The position numbers were made by a program, and so were the translations under genes. Shown one piece after another: positions 23,198-36,010 of a stretch of DNA of 64,000 nucleotides (position 1 is its first letter; each line of letters begins with the position of its first letter). The stretch is from Odobenus rosmarus divergens. Its lineage: Eukaryota > Chordata > Mammalia > Carnivora > Odobenidae. The stretch is taken from positions 3,441,967-3,505,966 of the forward strand of contig NW_004450401.1 of assembly GCF_000321225.1 (NCBI RefSeq). Direction: 5' to 3'. The notes beneath the pieces were generated by a model. That model saw only the letters and a program-made list of their open reading frames with translations. It did no database searches and had not been told where the DNA came from.

Positions 23198-24040
23198 TTC
23201 TAAATTTTATTTTATTATGTTATGTTAATCACCATACATCATTAGTTTTTGATGTAGTGTTCCATGATTCATTGCGTATAACACCGAGTGCTCCATTCAA
23301 TACATGCCCTCTTTAATACCCATCACCAGGCTAACCCATCCCCCCACCATCCTCCCCTCTAGAACCCTCAGTTTGTTTCTCAGAGTCCATAGTCTCTCAT
23401 GGCTCATCTCTCCCTCCGATTTCGCCCCCTTCATTTTTCCCTTCCTACCATCTTTTTTTTTAAAACATATTATGTATTATTTCTTTCAGAGGTACAGGTC
23501 TGTGACTCATCAGTCTTACACAATTCACAGCGCTCACCATAGCACATACCCTCCCCAATGTCTATCACCCAGCCTCCCCCATCCCTCCCATTCCCCACCA
23601 CTCCAGCAACCCTCAGTTTGTTTCCTGAGATTAAGAATTCCTCATATCAGTGAGATCATATGATACATGTCTTTCTCTGATTGACTTATTTCACTTAGCA
23701 CAATACCCTCTAGTTCCATCCATGTCGTTGCAAATGGCAAGATTTCTGGAAAACAGTATGGAGGTTCCTCAAACAGTTGAAAATAGAGCTACCCTACGAC
23801 CCAGCAATTGCACTACTGGATATTTACCCCAAAGATACAAATGTAGCGATCCGAAGGGGTACGTGCACCCCAATGTTTATAGCAGCAATGTCCACAATAG
23901 CCAAACTATGGAAAGAGCCAAGATGTCCATCAACAGATGAATGGATAAAGAAGATGTGGTGTGTCTGTGTATGTATGTATGTATGTGTGTATATATATAT
24001 GTATGTACATATATATATAGGAATATTATGCAGCCATCAA
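23198..24040 (-). mobile_element. carnivore L1, 5'-truncated with inverted 5' segment (twin priming)
   Basis: Bases 23198-23747 read as an L1 3' end on the minus strand (A-rich tail side at 23198; 3' UTR; ORF2 end near 23740). Bases 23748-24040 read on the plus strand as ORF2 just upstream, with the protein phrase KIELPYDPAIALLDIYPKD. The two halves are contiguous in L1 coordinates. The perfect 17-bp duplication aaataccctattatctt (23181-23197 and 24041-24057) shows one insertion event. All frames are broken. Confidence 0.93.
23959..24020. repeat. (GT/TA)n microsatellite in the L1
   Basis: Runs of gtgtgtctgtgtatgtatgt and atatatat interrupt the inverted ORF2 segment of the L1. Confidence 0.85.
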
Positions 24041-25254
24041 AAATACCCTATTATCTTATGCCAGAAATGAGCGTGTTTCAAACATGCTAGACTCAAGCAT
24101 GTAACTCCAAATCTCATCCTGAAGTTAGTGGGGCATAAAGCCTTAGCAAAGTATACGTCCACATCATCTGAGTTTTACTGTGCCCCTTTTGCCTCGTAAT
24201 ATCCTATAAAAAACTTAGATTCTGTGACACCATCCTATCCAGGCTTTTTCCTTTTCTCAATCATCTGCAGCAAGCTCTTAAAATAAGCTCTGGGGTGTTT
24301 ATTTTCTTGGGGCCAGGACTGTGTGCTTAAGACCCAACTCCTTTTCAATTAGAGAAGCTCTCCTTTTATCTCTGTTGTATACTGAAGCTTGATTCAGTGA
24401 TATTTCATTTGGAAAAAAGTCTGTTGCTACAACAAGTTTGAAGAACTTGTTTACTCAATACATATAGCCTGTACTCTCTGCTCTGAAACTCATATTTAGC
24501 TATGCTTGTGCATTTCGTAGGATGAGTCGAACAATCTTAGCAAGGGACATAAGAGTGATGTAGAGTGACATAATTTACCTGCCCCAATAACACCTTCTAG
24601 AACATTTCCTATTTATGTTAAGTATCTGCTAAGTCACAATCTGATTAACCGTGTAGTATGCCAACTACATGGACTTGGTAGAAAAATCTTCCTTTTAGTA
24701 AGCTGGCTTTCATAACACACTAGAAATATTTCATGTTCAACAAGGCCTTTGCACTAGGCCTTAAAAGGAGGTTATATAGCATGAAAAGAAATGTGCATAT
24801 AAGAATACCCACTGAAGAAAGGTTAAGGACAGAGCTGAGGGGAAATAGTGGCAAACAGTTTTGCAGGGAAGGACATAATATGATATGAGCTGAGAGAGAA
24901 TATGAGAAAAGAAATCAATAGGATTAATCTGGGTAAATGGATGGGAGGTAGGCAGGAGAGTTTATCTGGTGGCAGTAAGGGAGATGTATAGGAGAAAGGA
25001 CAGTAAGACAGAAGAGGGAAAACTACATGAACCATCAAAAGAAAGCAAAAGAGAAAAAAGTGACATTCTGTGGAAGAGGTAAGAGAAAATAAATATTAAA
25101 CACATTGCTGAATTCCAGGAACTTGTTCCTTTCAATTTAGCAGTTTACCATATTATTATCCTAATACTCTGAATGATCACCTTCAGCTTTCTCCCTACAC
25201 GGGCAAAAATGTCATAAGGCTCTATTCTGTCTCTGTTGTCTAATAGCAGGATAA

Positions 25255-25670
25255 TCTTAGATAATAGGACCAGCAGTTCTCAGGCTTTCTGGACTCAGGA
25301 TAACTTTACACTCTTGAACAATGATGGAGATTCCCAAAGAAGTTTTGTTTATGTAGGCTAAAAATATTAAACTTACTAAACTGGAACCAAAACTAAGAAA
25401 TATTTAAAATATTAATTCACTTAAAAATAATCAATCTATTAAATCTAATAAAATAATTAATAATAAATCTAAATTTAGAGCATCCAGGTTAAGCATCTGA
25501 CTGGATTTCGGCTCAGGTCATAAAAATTAATAATAAATCTAATAAAATATTTATTAATTCACTTAAAAATAACAATAAATCTATGTTAATAAAAATAACA
25601 TTTTTGTAAAAAAACACTATATTTTCCAAAATAAAACTGTTAGTGAGCTAACAAGTTTTACATTTTTGCA
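25255..25670 (+). mobile_element. old interspersed repeat, unnamed, with a SINE scrap
   Basis: The text cagttctcaggctttctgga, actttacactcttgaacaat and ttttgtttatgtaggctaaa resembles a common diverged mammalian repeat that I cannot name securely. A SINEC scrap (ggttaagcatctgactggat...ggctcaggtca) lies at about 25490-25520. The aattaataataaatctaa phrase occurs on both sides of the scrap. Confidence 0.45.
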
Positions 25671-25675
25671 AATAT

Positions 25676-25871
25676 TTTTTTTAAAGATTTTATTTATTTA
25701 TTTGAGAGAGAGAGAGAATGAGAGATAGAGAGCACGAGAGGGAAGAGGGTCAGAGGGAGAAGAAGACTCCCTGCTGAGCAGGGAGCCTGATGTGGGACTC
25801 AATCCCGGGACTCCAGGATCATGACCTGAGCCGAAGGCAGTCGCTTAACCAACTGAGCCACCCAGGCGCCC
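25676..25871 (-). mobile_element. SINEC, minus orientation
   Basis: Full copy ending gagccacccaggcgcc. gcaaatatttttt occurs on both sides (25668-25680 and from 25872). Confidence 0.93.
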
Positions 25872-25883
25872 GCAAATATTTTT

Positions 25884-26080
25884 TTGAAGATTTATTTACT
25901 TGCGGGGGGAAGAGAAAAAGTGTGACACAGCAGGGGGAGGGGACAGGGAGAGAGAATCCCAAGCGGACTCCCCACCAAAGCAGGGAGCTCAACACAAGGG
26001 CTCAATCTCATGAACCCTAAATGATGATCTGAGCTGAAACCAAGAATCGGACACTCAACCAACTGCACCACCCAGGTGCC
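25884..26080 (-). mobile_element. older SINEC, minus orientation
   Basis: Diverged copy: gaagatttatttacttgcgg, GA-rich body, aaccaactgcaccacccagg. The preceding SINEC landed at its T-rich end. Confidence 0.85.
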
Positions 26081-26688
26081 ACTCAACTACATGAGTGCTT
26101 TAACTTAAGATAACCTTCAGTATGCAACAGATCTACTTTAGTGTACTTCTATTTTAACAGAATATTAAAACAATGTTCACTTGACGGTTGAGATTTAATA
26201 AAATTAATAAATGTTATTCAAGAACAGTCTTATATGAAACTTTTTTTTTTTTTTTACTGAGAGCATGTGGTAATACAGAATACAATGACTGATTCTACTT
26301 GTACGTTTTAGAGCCAATGCCTTGATTTGTATTAGGTGCCAGCAGTTTTACCCACCACTGGTTTTTGAACCATTAGTGCAAATGTCAACCAAATATAAAA
26401 GGCACGTGATATCTTATTATTATTCTTATGAAAAGAGTTATTTCATGGAAGCCCCTAAAAGGGCCTCTGGGTCCTTACCCCTGCCCAAGGATCATGGATC
26501 ACACTTTTGAGGGCTGCTGCTGCAGCTACTAAGTTTTCCAGGTGACTAAGTTATCATTATGAGTATCCATTATTGGATTCAATAGCTTTTCAGTTAGGAT
26601 GCTCCATGTCAGGAATGCTATGGGCACCCTCACTCTAAACCATCTCATTCATTTCATCCCACTCTGGAATTAGAAACGGTCTAATGCT

Positions 26689-26845
26689 GGGGCGCCTGGG
26701 TGGCTCAGTCAGTTAAGCATCTGACTGGAATTCGGCTCAGGTCATAATCTCAGGGTTATGAGATCAAGCCCCTCGTCAGGCTCCATGCTGGGCATGGAAC
26801 CTCCATAAAATTCTCTATCTCTCTCCTTAAAAAAATAAAAAGAAA
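26689..26845 (+). mobile_element. SINEC, short body
   Basis: Head ggggcgcctgggtggctcag. Target duplication ggtctaatgctg at both ends (26678-26689 and 26846-26857). Confidence 0.92.
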
Positions 26846-27440
26846 GGTCTAATGCTGAAATTGTCTCATCGTCCCATCTCCAAGAAATGTAGAAAACTTT
26901 TGGAGCTTACACTTCAGCCTCCCAGAAACCTGTTTTTAGTCTAAGACCAGAATTATAGAAAGTTATATTTAAATGCTGTTGAATACCAAAACTCTTATCT
27001 CTAACTTTCTTCTAAACAAAAGAAGGGTGGTACGATAAAGAGGCAGCAGTACCCACCACAAGACTGTGTTATACGAAGCAGGTATTATAAGAACAAAGAA
27101 AAATGTCCACTTTGTGAATTAAAACATCTCTACACCAAAGGTTCCCTTTCTATCCACAGAACTGCACTTAACATGCTTTTTATTTATTCTATATTAGCAG
27201 CATAGTTTGAGGATACAAACCATGTCCTGGTGTAAATCTCTAGTCAGTTAAGTATAACTTTTCCTTAAAGTGTCATGTTACATAAATCTTCTAAGAACAC
27301 ACACTCCAAATTGACCATTTTCAATCACATAAAGCAGTCAAAAAAACTTTTTTGGCTTTAGCACTATTTAGTATATCCAAATTTCTCAAAAGGGATGCTC
27401 ATTCAATTACACATTTTGACTTTTCAATTGAGTCCCTCAG

Positions 27441-27608
27441 AGGGCACTTGGGTGGCTCAGTTGGTTAAGCATCTGACTCAATTTCAGCTCAGCTCATGCT
27501 CTCAGGGTTGTAAGACTGAGCCCCACACTGGGCTCAAGCTGGGTGTGAAGCTTGCTTAAGCTTCTCCCTCTCCTCCAATCGCACACATGCTCTCTCTCAA
27601 ATAAATAA
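27441..27608 (+). mobile_element. SINEC, diverged
   Basis: Head gggcacttgggtggctcagt and tail tctcaaataaataaac. Flanked by agtccctca on both sides. Confidence 0.88.
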
Positions 27609-28519
27609 ACATCAGTCCCTCAAAATGTTCAAAACCAGCCAAGTTTTCATGAAATTGCATTACCAGTATTCAAAAACAGAAAAGTGAGAGAAATTGTTCC
27701 CCCCCCAAATTACTAATCAACAAAATTTTGTCAATTTGAAAAGTAATGAAGAAACTAGGTAAGAGAACTGGTGCCACCCTTAACATCAGAAAAAAATAGT
27801 GAAGCAATGTCCACAACAGTCTTAGAAATAAAACATGTAGCTTACAAGTTTTATAGCAAACCAACACAGGCTTATGGTATAGAGGGCAAATGTCAAATAG
27901 CCTCAAGCAGAGGATTATAGCACCTGTGGGTGCTTCCTGGAAGTTAAGCCCACCACAGAAAAAATTAAAATAAGGAAATGAGAACTATAAAAGCACCACA
28001 GTAAATAGACTAGTGATGATTACTAAATCATCCACTTATAATAACTAGCAAAAATGAGGCTGTGAAAAATGGTAAAAGTATGTAAGAAGCACAACACTGA
28101 CTATTCTAAAGGAGATGTTTTAAGTTGAAAGAAAAAAAAGATATAAAATTTATTTTTCCTCCACTTTAGAAGAACTTCTAGGAATTAATATCCTTAACAG
28201 TGAGGAAACATTTTACAGACATTCATAAATTCCTTCACTTTCCCTTTGTTTCACCCTTTAAATTCATGAATAAATGATTTAACAAAAAAGACACACAATT
28301 GTACAATATTAATACCATCTTCTAGAACTGTTTCTATCTAGGTATCTACCCCTGCTATCTGGGTATGTGCACAAATGTCTTAAGTAGTATCACTTAAATT
28401 TAAGCAATGGTTTTTTCTGATGGTGGGACTTGGGACAATTTAGGATTATTTATTTATTTATTTCCTCCCACCCTCCCTCCGATTTAGATTGATTTCCTCC
28501 CTCCAGTTTATCTTTCCTT

Positions 28520-28860
28520 CCCCCCTCAGCTTTATTAAGATATAACTATAACATTGTGTAACGTTAAAGTGTACAACAGAATGACTAGATATATGTACAT
28601 ACTGTGAAATGATTGCTGAAATAAGTTTCGGTAACACATCCAACACCTCACATAGTTACAATTTTTTTTTTTTTTTGTGGTAGTGAGAATTTTTAAGATC
28701 TACTCTCTTTAGCAGCTTGCAAATATACAATACAGTATTGTTAACTACAGTTCCCATGCTGTACATTAAGTCCCCCAAACTTACTCATCTTCTAACTGGA
28801 AGTTTGTACTCTTTTTTGATCATATTCTCCCATTTTCCAAGGGTGATTTTGTTTCCTTTC
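28520..28860. mobile_element. old L1-like fragment
   Basis: Contains aagtgtacaacagaatgact, gtacattaagtcccccaaac and cttactcatcttctaactgg, a combination common in old L1-type repeats. Orientation not resolved. Confidence 0.5.
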
Positions 28861-28899
28861 CCATGTCTTTTTCTTTATTGTTTCATTTGTTTATTATTT

Positions 28900-29127
28900 A
28901 TTTTTTTAAACATCTGTTTATTTATTCAAGAGAGTGTGTGTGTACACATGCATGCACGCGAGAAGTAGGGGATAGGGGAATGGGCAGACGGAGAGAGAAG
29001 CTCAAGCAGACTCCGTGTTAAGTGCTGAGCCCAAGGCAGGGCTCGGCTCGATCCCACTACCCTAAGATCACAACCTGAGCCAAAACCAATAGTCAGATGC
29101 TCAAATGACTATGCCACCCAGGTACCC
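28900..29127 (-). mobile_element. SINEC, minus orientation
   Basis: Starts tttttttaaacatctgttta and ends actatgccacccaggtaccc, with tttcatttgttyat flanks on both sides. Old copy. Confidence 0.85.
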
Positions 29128-29363
29128 TTCATTTGTTCATCATTTTAATAAAAATAAGGTCATCATTCAAAATAATAAAATAAAACCTCTCCCTATTGGG
29201 GAAAAAAAAACAAGTTTAAACGTTTGCTATGTTATCATTAATTCAGGACATTACTTCCTAATATTTCTCTAGTAACAACGTGAAGAAAATAATTTTTGTT
29301 GCAATTAGAATATTGTATTAATCTCTTTTTAGACTATTCATATATTAAGCAGTCATGTCTTAC

Positions 29364-29543
29364 CTTCTGAGCATACGAAACACCAGCTAACATTAACGTG
29401 CTCATGATTTCGGCAGCCCCGCCTAGGTGTAAAGTGATTAGGGCAGATGATACTATTAGATGCAAGAATCTTGGACCCGGCAGCCAGGCAAAAGTCATTG
29501 GCATGGTATGCCACAGGGCAGCGGACACAGCGCATCAGACGAC
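29364..29543 (-). CDS. NSD1: NSD1 exon 14: PHD-type Cys/His cluster
   Basis: 180 bp. The first two bases complete a Gly, then [40 protein letters not shown] and VSWCFVCSE. The first block ends one zinc module and CFVC opens the next PHD, completed by exon 15. In NSD1 this PHD cluster is where many Sotos missense changes fall and it contacts histone tails. Donor AAG|GTAAGA. Confidence 0.98.
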
Positions 29544-30718
29544 CTAAAATTACAAGAAGCAGGAAAACCAGTAGTAAAAGAAAAACAAAGAAAACATAAA
29601 AGCAACATGAGTTTTGAAATCTCTTTGTCAGCACTGAGAAAATGTCACTAATAGAAGGAAGCACTACTAGGACAAGGGATCACAAAGCACACAATTCACT
29701 ATGAAAAGCTCAGATGGGAGCTATGCGATAAGCTGCCATAAAGGAGTCAGATCCCACAACTGTTAAGTGAGCCTGCCTCACCAAGGAAAGCCCTATTCAA
29801 TCCACTGCCCTGACTTCTAGGAAACCTGGCCATCAGCCCCAAACTAAATAGGGGGGATGTTCACAATCAGAATAAAAAGGCAGCTAGGAGAAAGACTAAT
29901 GCTTGCTTTCATTGCCTGGTACTGATTCTTAAAGCCTGAATTTTTAGGTGAATGAAACTTTCCACCCCTTCCAGATAAAATATGTCCTCTAATATACATC
30001 ACCTACTAAAAGCCATTACCAAACCACCTAAATGCAATCTACAATAGCCACTGAAAAGGGGAAGATAAACGATGGTTAAACTATAATTTTAATCAAGCAA
30101 GTGAAATTACTGTACTTAAGACTGATGAGATCTATAGGCTAAGGAAATCATATTACAAAAGGTACTGCCAGTCTAATTAGAAGAAAAGGCAAAACACTGG
30201 TAAATGTTTCCTGCTCAATCCCTTATGGGAGAAGTAGGGACTCTCTGGACATACTTTTGGAAACCTCAGCTCTCTATAAAGCAGGAAAGAGGTGTCAGGA
30301 TAGAAGTTTCCAATTTAAAAAACAAAACAAATCAACACAAAACAAAAACCTAAATTCTGCCCTAAATTCATACCTGAATAATATCACATCTGACAACCAC
30401 AGAGATAAAGGGTCCACAGGAAAAGAATGTATTTTGGTCTAATGGAGTAGGGAGAGGAAGACCTACAGCAGAACACTTTCTCAAACTAAATATCACGTGA
30501 AATCCAAATATTTGAAGCCACCACATAACAATAGGGCTCCATAAAATACAATGTGGGAACTGTTGGACTGGTCCATTATTTTCTTCTCTCTCACATAAAA
30601 TGCTGGTACTCTGACAAAAGCTAGAGAGGCCATGAAGAGATACGCCACATCGCATCTGGAAATACACCAATGACACCAAGGTTCTACAATTAGACCAGTC
30701 CATGTGAGAAACCCATAC
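29544..30718 (-). other. NSD1: intron 13
   Basis: Short intron. I see no repeat, RNA or ORF of interest in it. Confidence 0.85.
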
Positions 30719-30919
30719 CTTTAGATGCAGAAACACTGGCTGGATTAGCAGCATGGCAGGTTATACAGATGTGGAGGGAGCACCGGAAGCCCTTGTTCTG
30801 CATGACAGTGGGTGGATACTTCTGGACACATTCTTCATGGTAAAACTTTCCACACAAGGGCAAAAGGCACCTTTTAACATCTTCTCCACTCTGCTTACAA
30901 ACAAAACAGGTATGGATTC
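30719..30919 (-). CDS. NSD1: NSD1 exon 13: second PHD finger
   Basis: 201 bp. Completes a Gly and continues [53 protein letters not shown], ending SVSASK plus one base. The C-x2-C, C-x4-C, H-x2-C pattern is a PHD finger packed against the first one. Donor AAG|GTATGG. Confidence 0.98.
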
Positions 30920-31039
30920 CTGGTAAACAAAAGGAAGGTAATAAAATTAACACCAATTCAAGAAATCATCCAATGCTAAACCATTAGATGAAAAGTTTAT
31001 TAAGTACACAATTCTGTACCAAGTTCCAATATGGGGGGG

Positions 31040-31800
31040 GGGGTGCTCCGTACCACCAAGCAATTCTCCAACACCAGCTGTCTTACAATTCAACTCAATT
31101 CTGAAACTATCTACGTGGAGGTAACATCATATCCCACAGGTTAAGGACTCAATTCTACAAGATGGGTCCTTGCCCCCAACTTCAGATGCCAGTCTCAATC
31201 AAGTCCAGGTTGTCACCTATACTTCTGACTGGCTATAAATCAGAGGTTCCTACAACCCCCACTTCCTTGGGTTTAATTTGCTATAATGGCTCATAGAACT
31301 CAGAGAAACATTTTATTTACTGAATCACCAGTTTATCATGAAAAGATAATACTCATGAATAGCTACATGGAAGAGATGCATAGGGCAAGGTATGAGGAAA
31401 GGGTGTAGAGCTTCCGTGCCCTCTTCAAGAGCACCACTTTATTCTGAATCTCCACATACCTACCAATCCAGAAGCTTCCGAAACCCATCCTTTTGGGTTT
31501 TGATGGAGACTTCATTGCATAGGCTGATTAAACCATTGGCCACTGGGGATTGACCTAACCTCCAGCCCCCTCCCCTCCCTAGAGATTAGGGGGATAGGAG
31601 TGAGAGTTCTAGCCCTCTAATCATAAGGTTGGTTCTCCTGGCAATCAAGCCCCCATCCTCAGGTGTGTCTTTTATTAACATAATAAAACACACAAAAAGG
31701 ACATCTTTATCACTCTCACCACTTAGGAGAGGCCAAGGTTTTGGGAGCTCTGTGCCACAAGCTAAAGACCAAAATATGTATGTTTTATCACAGTAAAGAA
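31040..31800. mobile_element. solo ERV LTR, ERVL-like, decayed
   Basis: Contains phrases typical of an old mammalian LTR: gggcaaggtatgaggaaagg, cttcattgcataggctgatt, aaccattggccactggggat, ctaatcataaggttggttct, gggagctctgtgcc. No coding region is attached. The subfamily (MER21/MLT2-like) is from memory and uncertain. Confidence 0.6.
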
Positions 31801-32362
31801 CTTTGTAATAGACTTATCAGGCTGATAACATGAACCTACTGAACAATCTTAATTAAGATCATTAAGTGAGAAACTCTTGATAATACATGCTTGCTGATGT
31901 GATGCAATAGAAAGTACACATTACCTACAAAGCATTACTGCCAAAAGAAAACTGACCTGAAATTAATCCAGCCTCTAGATCTAACTACATGTTTCCAGGA
32001 AATATGGAAGATAGAGGAACAAGTTAAGGACACCTGAAAGATGCAATCAATCAAATATGCAATGCGGAAAATTTAGCAGGACAAATGACCATTGTCTTAA
32101 CAAATAAATGACATTAAAAAATAGGAAGAGGATGTACTGTTGTAGATTAAAAGAAATTTAAGAGACATATCAAAAAATACAATAAAGGCAGTCTTAGTTG
32201 GATCTTGATTAAAATACTGTAAGAAGACATCTTTGAGACATACGGGAAAATTTGAAAATGGGACTGGGCAGTAGGTGACACACAGAAGTTACTGTATAAT
32301 TTTGCTACACATTAGATATATTTTTTTAAGTTGTGTTAGACCTTTTAAAATATATGGGTAAA

Positions 32363-32430
32363 GCACTGGGTATTAAAAAAGACTGATGAATCACAGACCT
32401 GTACCCCTGAAACAAATGAAAAATAAAAAG
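32363..32430 (+). mobile_element. very short 5'-truncated L1
   Basis: Reads actgggtattaaaaaagact, gatgaatcacagacctgtac and ccctgaaacaaatgaaaaa, matching the end of a carnivore L1 3' UTR. Perfect 15-bp duplication aaatatatgggtaaa at 32348-32362 and 32431-32445. Confidence 0.88.
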
Positions 32431-32969
32431 AAATATATGGGTAAACAGAGGCAGAAAACTGATAACTACTGAAGCTAAACAATGAATACATAGGGTTATT
32501 TTATACTGTTCTACTTTTGTAAATGTCTGAGGATTTCTATAATACAAAGTTTAAGAAAAGGGAAATTAAAAAAGAAAAAAAAAACTACCTCTCTCTGAGA
32601 AGCAATACAAAATAAGGGAAAGAGCCCAGGCTTGAGAGACAGACCCGAACATGAATCTTGCCCCCAACACTTGCTGGAAACAGGAATTCATTAAAATAAC
32701 CCACCACACCTATGAACCGTAAGATCACCCAGCTAATAATGATTTTAAGAAAAAATTTTAATTATGCATTCGGAAATAAGCAAACTATTTACTGCCTGAT
32801 GCCAATACTAAACTGGAATAACCTAAATTATGGTGTGGTCACTCCACATTAGGAAAATAGGGTGAGCCACAAGAAAAAAGAAATGATTCCTTTATTCTTA
32901 CTCTATTCATCTTGACTAAAACTAGGGTAAAATTTCCTACCCTCAAAAATAAGAACTCTACCTCACGTC

Positions 32970-34316
32970 ATATATAAAAATCAATTCAAAATAGGCCTTA
33001 GACATAAAGCTGAAACCAAAAACTATAAAATTTTCATTAGAAAACAAAAGTTTTGTGACATTGGGTTATACAAGATTTCTTCAATATGACACCAAAGGAA
33101 AATCTCTAAAGAGAACTAACTGATAAACAACATCATTACAACTAAAAAACTGCTCTTCAAAAGACTCAAGAAAATGAAAAACCAACCCACAGTTTGGTAG
33201 GATAATTTTAAAAGTATGTATCTGATAAATAACTTGTATCCAGAATATATATAATGAACTCTTAAAACTCAACAGTAAGAAAATAAACAACCTAATTAAA
33301 AAAAAAAAAAGATTTGAACAGATACTTCATCAAGGAACACGGCAAAAAAGCACATTAAAAAGATGCACAACATCATTTGTCATTAGGAAAAGGCACATTA
33401 AAACCACAATGAGATACAACTACACATCTGTCCAAATGACTAAAATTAAAAAGACTGACAATACCAAGTGTTGATGAAGATGTGGAAGAACTGAAACTCT
33501 CATACATTACTGATGAGAATGTAAAATGTGTACAAACACTTCGGAAGTTTCTTAAAAAGTTAAACATATACCTACCATGCCATTCTGCCCTTAGGTATTT
33601 ACAGAAGTAAAAAGAAAATGTAACCATACAAAGACATGAATGTTCACAGCAGCTTTATTAGTAATACCCCAACCTAAGAACAACCCAAATGTACATCAAT
33701 AGATGAATGAATATGTATCACCAACTGTGATACATCCATACAATGGAATACTACCCAGCAATAAAAAGGAATGAACTCTCAATACCTACAACAATGTTGT
33801 TGAATCTCAAATTAACTATGCTGAGGGATGGTTTCACAGGTGTATGTACACACACATATGTATGTCAGAACTTACCAAACTATACTTTGTGCAGTTTACT
33901 GCACATCAACTATACCTCAGGAAAGCTGTTTTAAGAAAGAGAATGAACTACTGATACACACATTAACACAGATGAGTGTCAAAAACACTACACCGAGCTA
34001 GACACAAAAAACTACATACATTTTGTTCCACTTATATGAAACTCTTAAAAAAGATAAATCTAATGTGTAGTTACAGAAAGCAGATCATTGTTTGCCTGAA
34101 ATAGGATTGGGATTGGAGGAGGGGGAAATGAGGGGGCATAAGGATCAACTGGGACTAAGTACAAGGGAACTTTCTGGAGTGATGGAAATGTTCTGAATCT
34201 TCATAATGTTTGTGGTTACATAGGTGTTTATAAATTTTATCAAAACCTATCAAAACATACATTAAAACTAGTGCATTTTATAGTAGGTAAATTATACTTC
34301 AGTAGGGTTAATTCTT
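32970..34316 (+). mobile_element. old L1 ORF2 end and 3' UTR
   Basis: Many ORF2-end phrases in order: aaataggccttagacataaa, acaagatttcttcaatatga, aaaccacaatgagatacaac, acaatggaatactacccagc, gttaattctttaaaa. All frames are broken. Confidence 0.85.
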
Positions 34317-34759
34317 TAAAAAATACCTTTGCCTTAACTTGTTCAGAGAATATCACATTATAATAAAGATAAGACTAGCAAAACTGGATTATCTGTACAA
34401 AAGGCAAGATCTTTCTAAGGTTAGGATAAGAGATATGCACATACCTAAATTTTTTTTTCCTAAATTTCATTTATAGGGCTGGATGGCACTATTTCCCATA
34501 ATGATCAAAAGCCCACTGTGCAGGAGGCAAAATAACCCAACAATCTTGTCTTCCAGCTTTTATTCCCACATTGCTAAAAGTAGTGGCAGAAAGAGGAGAT
34601 AACTTCAATATGACACAGCCACTGATTTACAGATACAAGTTAATTCTGTCTCTTGTTCCCACAGGGGCTACTCTAAACCTATACTCTACCTTCAAGTTAG
34701 AAACCACCTTTCCCCCATCATTCTCATCAAACTAAGAAAAAACATTGGCTTCTTTATTC

Positions 34760-35340
34760 TGCCTCCCAACTCCAAGGTATATTCCTCTTTTATCTTTTCC
34801 TCTCTCCAAGATTATTCTCTCCTGTCACTTTGTAGCTATACTCCACTAATTATTCCCTCTCCTGTTGCAGGAATTTATTTCCCTATGTGGTTCTTAACAT
34901 TCATCCTACAAACACTCAAGATGTTCTTCCTCTTGACCCTATAATATCCTCCCTTCAGCTATTGCCCTCTTTTTCCATGGATAGCAAGCTTTTTTAAGAT
35001 GTAGTGTATACTGCTATCCATTTGCCCTTCAACCAGGTTTAGTGTGGCACCCTCTGGCAAAAAGTCAAGCCTTTTCTCACTGCTAAATATAACAGCCTCT
35101 TATCACCCCAGAACCTCCTTGGTCTCTTTGCCACATATGCCCCTGCTCATGACACCCCACTCTCCCTGGCTTCACAGATATTCTTTGACTAGCTCCTCCT
35201 CACCCTCCAGTGTTTTGTTTTTTTTTTTTTTGTGGGCACCCCCTGAGTACTTTTGTTGGTCCTTTTCTCCCTCTCCAGATGCTTTCTCCTTGGGCAGGTT
35301 CATTCACATCTGCGGTTTTAATGACTTAGGAGTGTAACAG
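34760..35340 (+). mobile_element. L2 LINE fragment
   Basis: CT-rich text with tgacaccccactctccctgg, ctagctcctcctcaccctcc and cattcacatctgcggtttta resembles the reverse-transcriptase part of L2-type LINEs. Decayed. Confidence 0.5.
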
Positions 35341-35509
35341 CTTTTAGCCCCCATTTTTTCTTACTACTTAAATGCTGTAACATTCACATATAATGCTGAA
35401 GAAAGAACAATCTCCTTAGCATAGCCTGTGAGGGACTTTACAGGTGGTTACATCTGACCATTCTTAGTTTCTGAGCCAATCTATATAACTCTCAGAATAC
35501 GTCTTTCCT

Positions 35510-35640
35510 TTTTTGGTAAACAGTTTTGTTCACGTATGATATACACACAGAAAAGTACAGCATCCTAAGTGTACAGTTCACAAATAAAGAAAACACGCTT
35601 ATGTAATCACCACTCAAGAAATATAAAACATCACCAGTAA
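35510..35640. mobile_element. old LINE-like scrap
   Basis: The text tgttcacgtatgatatacac, aagtgtacagttcacaaata and gtaatcaccactcaagaaat resembles an old L1-type repeat lying between two L2-like parts. Confidence 0.4.
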
Positions 35641-35699
35641 TCCAGAAACCCTCCTTGTCACTACCAATATCTCTTCCCTAAAGCATCTTAAACTCTAAA

Positions 35700-36010
35700 C
35701 ACATTAACCTATGCCTCCTATTTCCCCAATATTCAATACTTTCATTACTGGACCTTCTTGTCCTTCGCCTCCCCACACCAATTTCCACGCCTCTTTTAAA
35801 GACAAATTCAGTTATCTTCCTCTGTGGAACTGGCTCATCTTTGTTCACTTATCACTATAAATCTATCTCTACTACAATCCTTCTGCACTATATTATACTA
35901 TCCATTCATTATTCACTTGGTATTCTTTTCTACAGGCAAAGATCACACAGCACCTATCTGTGTCTGTACCAACTAGCCCAGTATTGCCATAAAAAGTGTC
36001 TGCAATAAAT
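35700..36010 (+). mobile_element. L2 LINE 3' fragment
   Basis: Phrases like ctcatctttgttcacttatc and agcccagtattgccataaaa ... ataaatgctggg look like a decayed L2 3' end. Confidence 0.4.

Larger units (their letters stand above)
22247..29363 (-). other. NSD1: intron 14
   Basis: Long intron with an inverted L1 (23198-24040), an old repeat (25255-26250) carrying SINE insertions, further SINEC copies (26689, 27441, 28900) and an old L1 piece (28520-28860). Stretches 22440-23180, 24060-25250 and 27620-28510 show nothing I can name. Confidence 0.9.
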
